Origin: Neisseria zalophi
GTDB lineage: Bacteria; Pseudomonadota; Gammaproteobacteria; Burkholderiales; Neisseriaceae
NCBI RefSeq assembly: GCF_008807015.1
Contig: NZ_CP031700.1
Coordinates: 620,001-684,000 of the forward strand
DNA: 64,000 nucleotides
Direction: 5' to 3'
Shown here: one piece after another, positions 56,284 to 64,000 of the stretch
Layout of the letters: the number at the start of each line of letters is the position of its first letter
Position numbering within the stretch: the stretch's first letter is position 1
Notes under the pieces: generated by a model
Database searches by the model: none
The model's input: the letters and a program-made list of their open reading frames with translations, nothing else
Told to the model about the DNA's origin: nothing
Program-made: the position numbers and the translations under genes

Positions 56284-56889
56284 TTAACGTCGCATAGCTT
56301 TTTCAGCGGGCGTCAGTGCTTCGATAAAGGCTTCGCGTTGGAAAATACGTTCCGCATATTTGAGAATCGGGGCAGCGGATTTGCCGAGTTTGATGTCATA
56401 ATGGTCTAAGCGCCATAATAAGGGCGACAAGGCAACATCAATCATAGAAAATTCGTCACCCATAATAAATTTGGTTTTTGAGAAAGCGGGGGCAAGCATG
56501 GTTAACCCGTTGGCAATGGCTTCGCGTGCTTTAGATTGCTCTTTGCTGCTAGCATCAGCAGATTCGAGCAACTGCACGTGTCTGAACAGCTCTTTTTCCA
56601 TGCGGAACAATACCAAACGGCCACGACCGCGCATAACAGGGTCGCCGGGCATTAATTGAGGATGAGGGAAGCGTTCGTCGATATATTCGTTGATAATATT
56701 GGATTCATGAAGAATCAAATCGCGTTCAACCAAAACAGGCACTTGGTTGTAGGGGTTCATTATGGCTAGATCTTCGGGTTTGTTGAAAATATCTACATCT
56801 TTGATTTCAAAATCCATACCTTTTTCAAACAACACAAACCGGCAACGTTGGCTGAAAGGGCAGGTAATGCCCGAATAAAGTGTCATCAT
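56284..56889 (-). CDS. sspA: Stringent starvation protein A
   Basis: A GST-fold RNA-polymerase-associated protein for stress and starvation responses. Begins MTLYSGITCPFSQRCRFVLFEKGMDFE, with VPVLVERDLILHESNIINEYIDERFPHPQLMP, and the helical C-terminal domain. 201 aa. First gene of sspA-sspB. Divergent from the dispersin B-like gene. Confidence 0.95.
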   Translation of the reverse strand: MMTLYSGITCPFSQRCRFVLFEKGMDFEIKDVDIFNKPEDLAIMNPYNQVPVLVERDLILHESNIINEYIDERFPHPQLMPGDPVMRGRGRLVLFRMEKELFRHVQLLESADASSKEQSKAREAIANGLTMLAPAFSKTKFIMGDEFSMIDVALSPLLWRLDHYDIKLGKSAAPILKYAERIFQREAFIEALTPAEKAMRR

Positions 56890-57257
56890 AATTTTTTATA
56901 CTCCTACGGTAGTGCCCGTCTATATATTCAGACGGCCTGCTTCATTAGTGTGAAAATAGGTAAGATTATAGCTTATTTTATAGCTTTAAGCCAAGAAAAT
57001 GAGTTTAACATCATGTTTATAAAAATAAATTTATTATTTTAAATGATTTTGAAAAGTAAAATATTTTGGTTGGTTCTAGTTCGTGCCAATAACCAAGAGT
57101 TACATCTTATCGGGAAATTATTATAAAAATTAGCGCACATTAAAAAAGAATCACGTTATAACGCATTACATTAGAAACCATTACAATATAAAGTTTAATT
57201 ATGCTTAAAAAAACAAAATCTTATATGACATGCTCATCAAATTATATTCATCCGTTT
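56890..57257. other. Divergent leader between sspA and the dispersin B-like gene
   Basis: AT-rich. One DUS at about 56929-56940 marks the left edge of the DUS-free lipoprotein region. No clear promoter was assigned. Confidence 0.5.
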
Positions 57258-58454
57258 ATGCGTTTGAAAACTGTGTCTGTTTATCTTTTATTGAGCTTGG
57301 TGTTGGGCGGTGTAGCTGCTTGCGGTGCAACATCGGATAATAGTGGTACGACATCTTCGGCCTCTTCTGCTCAATCAAATAAATCGAATACTTCCGCGCA
57401 TAAAGAAATCGGATTAATGTTGGATACTGCCCGTCATTTTTATTCGGTTAATGTGATTAAAAATTTTATTGATAATTTAGCCGCATCGGGCGGTAGTTTT
57501 TTACATTTGCATTTTTCCGATCATGAAAATTATGCTTTGGAAAGTGATTTGCTCGGGCAGAAAGTGGAAAATGCTACCCGTAGGAAAGACGGTGTATATA
57601 TTAATCCGCAAACCGGTAAACCATTTTTAAGTTATCGGCAACTACAAGAGCTTATTCGTTATGCGCAGTCTAAGAATATCGAAGTGATACCGGAAGTTGG
57701 CAGCCCTAACCATATGGATGGTATTTTTAGGCTTTTGGCACATAAACATGGGCAAGGCTATGTGGATTCATTGAAATCTACTCAGGTTGATGATGAAATC
57801 AATATCAATAAGCCTGAAAGTATTGAGTTTATGAAAAAACTGATTACCGAAGTTGCTGATGCATTTGGTAGCCAGAGTAAGCATTTTCATATAGGTGGTG
57901 ATGAGTTTGGTTATAGTGAAGAAAATAACCAGGAGTTTATCGACTATGCTAACAAACTGGCTTCTTTTCTGGAACAGAAAGGATTAACACCCCGTTTATG
58001 GAATGATGGGTTAATTACCAAAACGGTAGATGGATTGAACCGTAATATTCAGATTACTTATTGGAGTTATGACGGTGATACTGAAAATCAAGTTGCTGCT
58101 GTCAGACGGCGTAAAATACGTGCCAGCATGCCGGATCTTATAGATAAAGGGTTTACTGTTTTAAACTATAATTCATACTATCTCTATCTTGTACCCAAAG
58201 AGGGCGGTAATTTTAGCCATGAAGCAAATTTTGCGGGTCAAGATATTGAAAAACGTTGGAATCTGGGGGTATGGGATGGCGAAAATGTGAATAATGCGGT
58301 TCGAAATACCGACAATATTTTGGGCGCGGCATTGGCTATCTGGGGAGAGGATGCAGGCAGATTAAGCGATAAATCGATTCAGGAACATTCTTCTGGCACA
58401 TTAAAAGCTGTGATCCGTAAAATCCGTGCCAATGATAATCAGGCTGGTGAATAA
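57258..58454 (+). CDS. Dispersin B-like family 20 beta-hexosaminidase lipoprotein
   Basis: A GH20 enzyme expected to cut poly-beta-1,6-N-acetylglucosamine, the biofilm polysaccharide. The mature domain follows dispersin B of Aggregatibacter almost block for block: GLMLDTARHFYS, FLHLHFSDHENYALES, GVYINPQTGKPFLSYRQL, HFHIGGDEFGYS with catalytic Asp215-Glu216, WNDGL, ITYWSYDGDT, LNYNSYYLY and IWGEDA. Unlike soluble dispersin B it has a lipobox (GVAAC, Cys22) and a Ser/Thr/Asn linker, so it should be membrane-anchored, perhaps on the surface. 398 aa from ATG 57258; an upstream in-frame ATG at 57201 is possible and neither has a strong ribosome site. Confidence 0.9.
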   Translation: MRLKTVSVYLLLSLVLGGVAACGATSDNSGTTSSASSAQSNKSNTSAHKEIGLMLDTARHFYSVNVIKNFIDNLAASGGSFLHLHFSDHENYALESDLLGQKVENATRRKDGVYINPQTGKPFLSYRQLQELIRYAQSKNIEVIPEVGSPNHMDGIFRLLAHKHGQGYVDSLKSTQVDDEININKPESIEFMKKLITEVADAFGSQSKHFHIGGDEFGYSEENNQEFIDYANKLASFLEQKGLTPRLWNDGLITKTVDGLNRNIQITYWSYDGDTENQVAAVRRRKIRASMPDLIDKGFTVLNYNSYYLYLVPKEGGNFSHEANFAGQDIEKRWNLGVWDGENVNNAVRNTDNILGAALAIWGEDAGRLSDKSIQEHSSGTLKAVIRKIRANDNQAGE

Positions 58455-58495
58455 TAATATTTTTTACCTTTATCCTGCATAATTATTTTCGTATC

Positions 58496-58530
58496 AAGCC
58501 GCTATCTCCTATCAGGTAGCGGCTTTGTTT
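58496..58530 (+). terminator. Terminator after the dispersin B-like gene
   Basis: AAGCCGCTA / TAGCGGCTT stem (58496-58504, 58517-58525) followed by TGTTT; not DUS-based. Confidence 0.85.
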
Positions 58531-58866
58531 ATTTGTGTTTGCTATAGGCATCGTTATTATGATTTAGCTTAATAATCATTTTTTGATAGGAGATTTTTAT
58601 TTCTATATTGATTTGTAAATAAAATGTAAATTATATGGATTATATTTTTATTATTTGTTTAAAATAGTAACTGTTGCAATTAAAATACAAAAACTACTCA
58701 TGATATGATTTTGTTAAAATTAATTTAAATTAAATATTTATATTTAAAACAATTGTATATAAAAATAATTATGAAATATAAGTATTGATATGTCATTTTT
58801 AAAATAATTTAAGTGAAAACAAGAAAATATTTTTATAGGTGCATGGCATTTTTTTATGATGGGTGG
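58531..58866. other. AT-rich leader upstream of the fHbp-like gene
   Basis: Extremely AT-rich, no DUS, no gene recognised. AT skew is stronger than in other intergenic stretches of the window. Confidence 0.5.
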
Positions 58867-58896
58867 TTGTTAAGATATGTTGGGAATTGATAATAT
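58867..58896 (+). promoter_or_regulatory. Candidate sigma-70 promoter of the fHbp-like gene
   Basis: TTGTTA (58867-58872), 18-base spacer, TAATAT (58891-58896) preceded by an extended -10 TGA. The leader would be about 60 bases and includes AAGGA before the ATG. Confidence 0.4.
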
Positions 58897-58960
58897 ATCC
58901 CCCGTGGCAAAGAGAACCACATTTAACCTTTACTAAAAAACAAACACAAGGATTACGGAA

Positions 58961-59773
58961 ATGTCTACTTACAATAAAATCGGTTTGGCAGTGTTTTTAG
59001 CATTTGGTTTGGCTGCATGTGGTGGTGGCGGTAGCGGAAGTCCTTCTGCTGCAGCAACATCTACCAATCAATCGTCTAATGCTGCTTTCCGCGATGCTAT
59101 GCCGTCTGCCAGCGCACAAGCGGTTAATCTTACCGATGCATCAGCCGGTTCTGTTTATAATGCGGCGGCATATAAAATTAATTTAGATGGTAAATCTTAT
59201 AAAGTATCTGATTTGGCTTCTGATAAAGTGACTAACCTTGTTAATCAGGAAGGCAATGAAACTGTTCGTACATACCGTCAACAATTTTCTATCATTGCCG
59301 GTCGTTTCAGTTCCGAAAAAATTGGTGGTGAAAACCTCAAAGACGATCCGGAAATGACAACGGCGGTTGCGGAAGTAAAAAACCCGATGGTAGTCGGATT
59401 GGTTAATGGTGAGGCTACCCAAACGCTGCCGACTTCAGGTAAATATGCTTACAATGGTGCTGCATTCGGTGAAACTGAAATCGGTAAACTGACTTACAAT
59501 GTCGACTTTGATAAGAGAGTAGGTAGTGGTTCAGTAACAGGTTTGGCGTCATCTGGTAAGATTGATTTGTTAGAAGCAAGTATTAAAAATACATCATTTA
59601 ACAATGAAATTGATGGCACGCTTGTGACTACTCAAGGTATCGAAGGCCATTCAAACTCAGAAAAACTGGGTAAAGGTGATTACAAAGTTCACTTCTTTGG
59701 TAAGAATGCCGAAGAAATTGGTGGTGCGATTATGCAAAAGAATGGTGAAATCGGTATTGCCGGTAAACGCTAA
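58961..59773 (+). CDS. Factor H binding protein-like surface lipoprotein
   Basis: A 270-aa lipoprotein: signal ending FGLAAC (Cys20), a Gly/Ser-rich linker, then two beta-rich domains. The C-terminal barrel matches meningococcal fHbp in order: KYAYNGAAFGETEIGKLTYN with VDFDKRVGSGSV, KGDYKVHFFGKNAEEIGGA and the final EIGIAGKR (fHbp ends EIGIAGKQ or similar). The N-terminal half (KVSDLASDKVTNL, TVRTYRQQFSIIAGRF) is more diverged. fHbp recruits human complement factor H and is exported by a Slam protein; whether this homologue binds factor H is unknown. Adjacent to the dispersin B-like lipoprotein. Confidence 0.8.
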   Translation: MSTYNKIGLAVFLAFGLAACGGGGSGSPSAAATSTNQSSNAAFRDAMPSASAQAVNLTDASAGSVYNAAAYKINLDGKSYKVSDLASDKVTNLVNQEGNETVRTYRQQFSIIAGRFSSEKIGGENLKDDPEMTTAVAEVKNPMVVGLVNGEATQTLPTSGKYAYNGAAFGETEIGKLTYNVDFDKRVGSGSVTGLASSGKIDLLEASIKNTSFNNEIDGTLVTTQGIEGHSNSEKLGKGDYKVHFFGKNAEEIGGAIMQKNGEIGIAGKR

Positions 59774-59808
59774 ATCGATATTGATTTGCTTTTTAGCAAT
59801 GGGTTAAT

Positions 59809-59840
59809 AAAGCCGTCTGAATAAATTCAGACGGCTTTAT
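59809..59840. terminator. DUS hairpin between fHbp-like gene and uraA
   Basis: AAAGCCGTCTGAA (59809-59821) with TTCAGACGGCTTT (59826-59838); ends the DUS-free stretch. A second single DUS follows near 59862. Confidence 0.85.
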
Positions 59841-59910
59841 TTGATTGAGGAAATAAATATAAGGCCGTCTGAAACAACAACCGGCGGTTATTATTTGGTT
59901 TGGATAAAAA

Positions 59911-61128
59911 TTATTCGTCCGGTAACAGCCTGTTCAATATAATAGCCAGAATGGCACACAGTCCGACGCCGGCAAAACTGATGCTACCGAATTTAATGAC
60001 CATGCCGCCTACGCCGGTGGTTAATACCGAACTGACAATCACTAAATTTTTGGGCTTCATTAAATCCACATGTGCATCAATCAAAGTTTTCAAACCCAGT
60101 GATGCAATGGTACCGAATAGTAAAATCATAATGCCCCCCATAACAGGCAAGGGGATAGAGGCCAGAAAAGCATTGAACTTACCAAAGAAAGCCATACAGA
60201 TAGCAAAAATGGCCGCCCAAGTCATGATTTTGGGATTACTGTTTTTGGTAATCATCACGGCACCGGTTACTTCACCGTAAGTAGTAACAGGCGGGCCACC
60301 GATTAAGCCGGCAACGCATACGCCTAAACCGTCACCGGCCAGTGTTTTATGTAAACCTGGGTCTTTAACATAATCATTTCCCGTGACTTTACCAATCGCC
60401 ATAACCCCGCCGATATGTTCAATGGCCGGAGCGATAGCCACGGGCAGCATAAAGAGCGCGGCCTGCCAGTTGATTTGCGGAGTTATGAAGTCCGGTTTGG
60501 CAAACCAAGGTGCATTGATAATCGGTGTGGTATCTACTAACCCCATGAATAAGGCGGCAATATAGCCGGCTACCACACCGATTAGGATCGGAACCAGTTT
60601 CATCATTTTACTGCCGAACACGGCAACAATGACGGTTACGGCAAAAGTAAAACCGGAAAGTATTAATGATTGGGTATAGTCTACAGCTTGTTCGCCACCG
60701 GCCTGACCCATAGCCATTTGACTGGCTACCATGGCAACCGATAAACCGATAACCATAATGACAGGGCCGATCACAACGGGTGGAAGTAGGCGGTTAACCG
60801 TAGCCAAGCCGCGCCACTTCACCAATCCGGCAAAAACAAAATACATAAAGCCGGCAGCGAATAAGGCAAACATGGTAGAGGGCAGGCCCCACTCGCTAAT
60901 CGAATAAATAATCGGTGCGATAAAAGCAAATGACGAACCGAGAAATACCGGTACTTTAAAGCGGGTGACGACTTGAAACAGCAGCGTACCGATACCGGCA
61001 CCTAGTAAAGCCATAGAAGGGTTTAATCCTGTGAGAAGCGGTACCAAGACCATAGCGCCGAATGCCACGAATAAAATTTGTGCACCTGAAATGGCGAGCT
61101 TGAGTTGCTGCATGTTAAATTCCGTCAT
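59911..61128 (-). CDS. uraA: Uracil permease
   Basis: A nucleobase-cation symporter (NCS2) in the inner membrane, importing uracil with protons. About 14 membrane segments; family marks include FGAMVLVPLLTGLNPSMALL near the start, APAIEHIGGVMAIGKVTG with the proton-coupling Glu (about 245), and GGPPVTTYGEVTGAVMITKN (about 282). 405 aa; a start five codons later (MQQLKLAIS) is equally plausible. Confidence 0.93.
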   Translation of the reverse strand: MTEFNMQQLKLAISGAQILFVAFGAMVLVPLLTGLNPSMALLGAGIGTLLFQVVTRFKVPVFLGSSFAFIAPIIYSISEWGLPSTMFALFAAGFMYFVFAGLVKWRGLATVNRLLPPVVIGPVIMVIGLSVAMVASQMAMGQAGGEQAVDYTQSLILSGFTFAVTVIVAVFGSKMMKLVPILIGVVAGYIAALFMGLVDTTPIINAPWFAKPDFITPQINWQAALFMLPVAIAPAIEHIGGVMAIGKVTGNDYVKDPGLHKTLAGDGLGVCVAGLIGGPPVTTYGEVTGAVMITKNSNPKIMTWAAIFAICMAFFGKFNAFLASIPLPVMGGIMILLFGTIASLGLKTLIDAHVDLMKPKNLVIVSSVLTTGVGGMVIKFGSISFAGVGLCAILAIILNRLLPDE

Positions 61129-61392
61129 TTTTTGAGGTTGAGATGTTGCGGATTATAACGCTGCCGTTAGGTTTTGTATGCAGTAGCGGCTTGTTCGGAT
61201 ATTAAGGAATTTACACATTATGTTAATAATAAGGCTATAAGATAATAAAAATTAATTACAATTAAACGTGAAAGCTATATAATTCCAAGCTATCAGATTA
61301 TCTATGTTTCAGACGGCCTTATATAGATAAATGAGGCCGTCTGAAAACTATTTCAGCCATTTGAACCAGTCGTAAATTGAGACGAAGTAGAT
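61129..61392. other. Divergent leader uraA - cmk
   Basis: 264 bp, AT-rich, with an inverted DUS pair (about 61308-61345) before cmk. No further element recognised. Confidence 0.5.
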
Positions 61393-62052
61393 ATGAATTT
61401 AAACCGTAAAATCATCGCTATCGACGGGCCAAGTGCATCGGGCAAAGGAACGGTAGCATCACGCGTTGCTGCAGCACTGGGGTTCGACTATTTGGACTCG
61501 GGCGCATTGTATCGCTTGACCGCTCTTTATGCGCAGCAACAAAGTGTTAGCTGGGAAGATGAAGATGCCGTAGCCGGGTTGGCTGAAAACCTGCCGGTTG
61601 TGTTTGAAGCAAATATAATACGGTTAAATGGTCAAGATGTTTCCGATGCTATTCGTAGTGAAGAAATCGGAATGGGTGCTTCCACTGTGGCACGATTTCC
61701 AAAAGTCCGAGCAGCATTATTACAGCGACAACGCCATTTTTTAACAGATAAAGGATTGGTGGGTGATGGCCGTGATATGGGGTCGGTAGTTTTTCCCGAT
61801 GCGGCTTTAAAGGTTTTTTTAACCGCATCTGCGCGAATCCGTGCCGAGCGTAGAGCGGCGCAAATTGGGATTCCTACCGAAGGCGTAGCGTTCGAACGTA
61901 TTCTTTCCGATATTGAAACCCGTGATGAGGCGGATCGCCGCCGAGCTGTTGCCCCGTTAAAACAATTACCGGATGCATATTTATTGGATACATCGGATTT
62001 GAGCATTGAACAAGCTGTAAAAAAAGTGCTTGATTGGTATGCACAAATCTAA
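61393..62052 (+). CDS. cmk: Cytidylate kinase
   Basis: Phosphorylates CMP/dCMP. The P-loop reads AIDGPSASGKGTVAS (about 9-23). DYLDSGALYRLTAL and GDGRDMGSVVFPDA (substrate and lid regions) and RRAAQIG, RDEADRRRAVAPL follow. 219 aa. First gene of the conserved cmk-rpsA-ihfB cluster. Confidence 0.96.
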   Translation: MNLNRKIIAIDGPSASGKGTVASRVAAALGFDYLDSGALYRLTALYAQQQSVSWEDEDAVAGLAENLPVVFEANIIRLNGQDVSDAIRSEEIGMGASTVARFPKVRAALLQRQRHFLTDKGLVGDGRDMGSVVFPDAALKVFLTASARIRAERRAAQIGIPTEGVAFERILSDIETRDEADRRRAVAPLKQLPDAYLLDTSDLSIEQAVKKVLDWYAQI

Positions 62053-62075
62053 CGATAATGTATAATTAAACCATA

Positions 62076-62120
62076 TTTTCAGACTGCCTTTGATTTAAGG
62101 AAGGCCGTCTGAAAATTTTT
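62076..62120 (+). terminator. Imperfect DUS hairpin between cmk and rpsA
   Basis: TTTTCAGACTGCCTT (one mismatch to DUS) pairs with AAGGCCGTCTGAAAA at 62101-62115, followed by TTTTTG. Would partly separate cmk from rpsA. Confidence 0.55.
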
Positions 62121-62207
62121 GTATTATTGTTTGCCGCGCCAAGGGCGGCAGACTGTTTTTAAAACCAACCCCGCACGCCTTGGCAGTGTATTGAAAAGAG
62201 TTACTAT

Positions 62208-63893
62208 ATGACTATGGAAAATTTTGCCCAGCTTTTGGAAGAAAGCTTTACCCTTCAAGAGATGAATCCCGGTGAGGTGATTACCGCTGAAGTAGTGGCA
62301 ATCGATAATAACTTTGTTACCGTAAATGCCGGTCTGAAATCAGAGTCTTTGATTGATGTAAGCGAATTCAAAAACGCTCAGGGTGAGATTGAAGTAAAAG
62401 TCGGTGATTTTGTTACCGTAACTATCGAATCTGTTGAAAACGGCTTCGGTGAAACCAAATTATCCCGTGAAAAAGCCAAGCGTGCTGCCGATTGGATTGC
62501 TTTGGAAGAAGCTATGGAAAACGGCGACATTCTGTCTGGCGTAATCAATGGCAAAGTAAAAGGCGGCCTGACTGTTATGATCAACAGCATCCGTGCATTC
62601 TTGCCGGGTTCTTTAGTTGACGTACGTCCTGTTAAAGATACTTCTCACTTTGAAGGTAAAGAAGTTGAATTCAAAGTAATCAAACTGGATAAAAAACGCA
62701 ATAACGTAGTGGTATCACGCCGTGCCGTTCTGGAAGTGACTTTGGGCGAAGAGCGCAAAGCATTGTTGGAAAACCTGCAAGAAGGCGCAGTGGTTAAAGG
62801 TATCGTTAAAAATATTACCGATTACGGTGCGTTCGTTGACTTGGGCGGTATCGACGGTTTGCTGCACATCACCGACTTGGCATGGCGCCGTGTGAAACAT
62901 CCAAGCGAAGTTTTGGAAGTCGGCCAAGAAGTTGAAGCCAAAGTATTGAAATTCGACCAAGAAAAACAACGTGTTTCATTGGGTATGAAACAATTGGGCG
63001 AAGATCCTTGGACTGGTTTGACCCGCCGTTATCCGCAAGGTACCCGCATGTTCGGTAAAGTATCTAACTTAACCGACTACGGTGCATTCGTTGAAATCGA
63101 ACAAGGTATCGAAGGTTTGGTACACGTTTCTGAAATGGACTGGACCAACAAAAACGTACATCCGAGCAAAGTCGTTCAATTGGGCGATGAAGTAGAAGTC
63201 ATGATTCTGGAAATCGACGAAGACCGCCGCCGTATCAGCTTGGGTATGAAACAATGTCAGCCTAATCCTTGGGAAGAGTTTGCCGCCAACCACAATAAAG
63301 GCGATAAAATCTCAGGTGCAGTCAAATCTATTACTGACTTCGGTGTGTTCGTAGGCTTGCCGGGCGGTATCGATGGTTTGGTTCACTTGTCTGATCTTTC
63401 TTGGACAGAAGCCGGTGAAGAAGCTGTACGCAAATACAAAAAAGGTGAAGAAGTTGAAGCCGTTGTATTGGCGATTGATGTTGAAAAAGAGCGTATCTCT
63501 TTGGGCATCAAACAGTTGGAAGGCGATCCTTTCGGCAACTTTATCAGCGTAAACGATAAAGGTTCTTTGGTTAAAGGTACTGCTAAATCAGTAGATGCCA
63601 AAGGTGCGGTTATTACTTTGTCTGACGATGTAGAAGCTTATCTGCCTGCTGCCGAATGGTCTAGCGAGCGTGTTGAAGATTTGCGCAACGTGTTAAAAGA
63701 AGGCGACGAGGTAGAAGCGGTTGTGGCAACGGTTGATCGCAAAAACCGCAGCATCAAATTGTCTGTTAAAGCCAAAGATGCTAAAGATAGCCGTGAAGCG
63801 TTGAATACTGTTAATGCTTCTTCAACTGCCAGCGCAGGTACGACCAGCTTGGGCGACTTGTTGAAAGCCAAACTTTCCGGTGATCAGGAATAA
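62208..63893 (+). CDS. rpsA: 30S ribosomal protein S1
   Basis: The large mRNA-binding ribosomal protein. 561 aa with six S1/OB repeats; repeats 3-6 are easily seen through [28 protein letters not shown] (about 196), [19 protein letters not shown] (about 283), [20 protein letters not shown] (about 368) and [15 protein letters not shown] (about 455). Starts [14 protein letters not shown]; the second ATG is also possible. Precedes ihfB by 9 bp. Confidence 0.98.
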   Translation: MTMENFAQLLEESFTLQEMNPGEVITAEVVAIDNNFVTVNAGLKSESLIDVSEFKNAQGEIEVKVGDFVTVTIESVENGFGETKLSREKAKRAADWIALEEAMENGDILSGVINGKVKGGLTVMINSIRAFLPGSLVDVRPVKDTSHFEGKEVEFKVIKLDKKRNNVVVSRRAVLEVTLGEERKALLENLQEGAVVKGIVKNITDYGAFVDLGGIDGLLHITDLAWRRVKHPSEVLEVGQEVEAKVLKFDQEKQRVSLGMKQLGEDPWTGLTRRYPQGTRMFGKVSNLTDYGAFVEIEQGIEGLVHVSEMDWTNKNVHPSKVVQLGDEVEVMILEIDEDRRRISLGMKQCQPNPWEEFAANHNKGDKISGAVKSITDFGVFVGLPGGIDGLVHLSDLSWTEAGEEAVRKYKKGEEVEAVVLAIDVEKERISLGIKQLEGDPFGNFISVNDKGSLVKGTAKSVDAKGAVITLSDDVEAYLPAAEWSSERVEDLRNVLKEGDEVEAVVATVDRKNRSIKLSVKAKDAKDSREALNTVNASSTASAGTTSLGDLLKAKLSGDQE

Positions 63894-63902
63894 GGTGCCA
63901 AT

Positions 63903-64000
63903 ATGACCAAGTCTGAGTTAATGGTTCGTTTGGCAGAGGTTTTTGCTGAAAAGAATGGTACACAGTTGATGGCAAAAGATGTCGAATACAGTGTTAAAGT
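63903..64000 (+). CDS. ihfB: Integration host factor subunit beta (partial, runs off window)
   Basis: The first 32 codons (MTKSELMVRLAEVFAEKNGT, then QLMAKDVEYSVKV) match the HU/IHF fold N-terminus, and the position after rpsA is the standard place for ihfB. AAGG in the rpsA stop region can serve as ribosome-binding site. The DNA-binding arms lie beyond the window end. Confidence 0.9.
   Translation, partial: MTKSELMVRLAEVFAEKNGTQLMAKDVEYSVK

Larger units (their letters stand above)
1..64000. repeat. Dispersed DNA uptake sequence (DUS) family
   Basis: The 10-mer GCCGTCTGAA and its complement recur dozens of times, most often as AGGCCGTCTGAA. Many copies sit as closely spaced inverted pairs just after stop codons, where the hairpin can act as a transcription terminator. 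Others lie inside genes. DUS are the recognition signal for natural transformation in Neisseriaceae, and the AGG dialect distinguishes this genome from those using ATGCCGTCTGAA. Two long stretches, about 39.2-42.57 kb and 56.94-59.81 kb, lack a complete copy and coincide with accessory genes. Confidence 0.97.

Noticed and set aside
56941..59808. Simple-sequence phase-variation tracts in the lipoprotein genes
   Set aside because: No long homopolymer or tetranucleotide repeat was found in the coding starts or leaders of either gene.
1..64000. Correia (CREE) repeats, CRISPR arrays and prophage genes
   Set aside because: No TATAGTGGATT-type ends, spaced repeats or phage structural genes were seen anywhere in the window.

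Overview
The window is chromosomal DNA of a Neisseria species or close relative. The evidence is the very dense DNA uptake sequence (DUS) GCCGTCTGAA, mostly in the form AGGCCGTCTGAA and often as inverted pairs that double as terminators. Gene content and order agree: lspA-ispH, petABC, grpE/dnaK, dusB-fis, purH, rpmB-rpmG, acpP-fabF, sspA-sspB and cmk-rpsA-ihfB. The AGG form, rather than ATGCCGTCTGAA, points to a commensal or animal-associated lineage rather than the meningococcus/gonococcus pair; species cannot be named from this window.

Layout. 0.1-16 kb: housekeeping genes for isoprenoid (ispH) and lipoprotein (lspA) maturation, a flavin reductase (fpr), exonuclease III, an ArsR regulator, oligopeptidase A, a fused glycine-betaine-type binding protein/permease, fumC, cysE, yggX, a Nif3-like protein and the complete cytochrome bc1 operon petABC. 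16-25 kb: grpE, dnaK with a candidate heat-shock promoter, a PotF-like polyamine-binding lipoprotein, a DUF1275 membrane protein, then tpiA-secG-tRNA-Leu(GAG) and aroE-mtgA. 25-39.8 kb: an AsmA-like protein, a DAHP-synthase-like protein lacking its metal ligands, dusB-fis, purH, rpmB-rpmG, a TerC/CBS protein behind a riboswitch-like leader, queA, and an incomplete phosphotransferase system (EIIA-Man, HPr, EI) next to a hypoxanthine phosphoribosyltransferase.

39.8-42.6 kb is an AT-rich, DUS-free accessory patch. It holds an exoprotein (FHA-type) C-terminal fragment, a broken small lipoprotein, repeated lipoprotein-tail cassettes, a stomatin/SPFH fragment, an intact DUF2625 gene that may be an orphan immunity gene, and one intact small lipoprotein. 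42.6-56.9 kb returns to core genes: alkB, a kinase-like protein, an S9 oligopeptidase, acpP-fabF, a glutathione transferase, a YafY-like regulator, rppH, metK, hslO, yebC, yafJ and sspA-sspB. 56.9-59.8 kb, again without a full DUS, carries two surface-lipoprotein genes side by side: a close homologue of the biofilm-dispersing hexosaminidase dispersin B, and a factor H binding protein-like lipoprotein. 59.9-64 kb: uraA, cmk, rpsA and the start of ihfB, which runs off the end.

The most notable items are the dispersin B-like lipoprotein beside the fHbp-like lipoprotein, the DAHP-synthase pseudoenzyme, the mosaic toxin/lipoprotein remnant region, the binding-protein-first transporter fusion without an ATPase gene nearby, the riboswitch-like terC leader and an IS-end relic nested in a DUS hairpin. 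No rRNA, CRISPR array or complete insertion sequence was seen.
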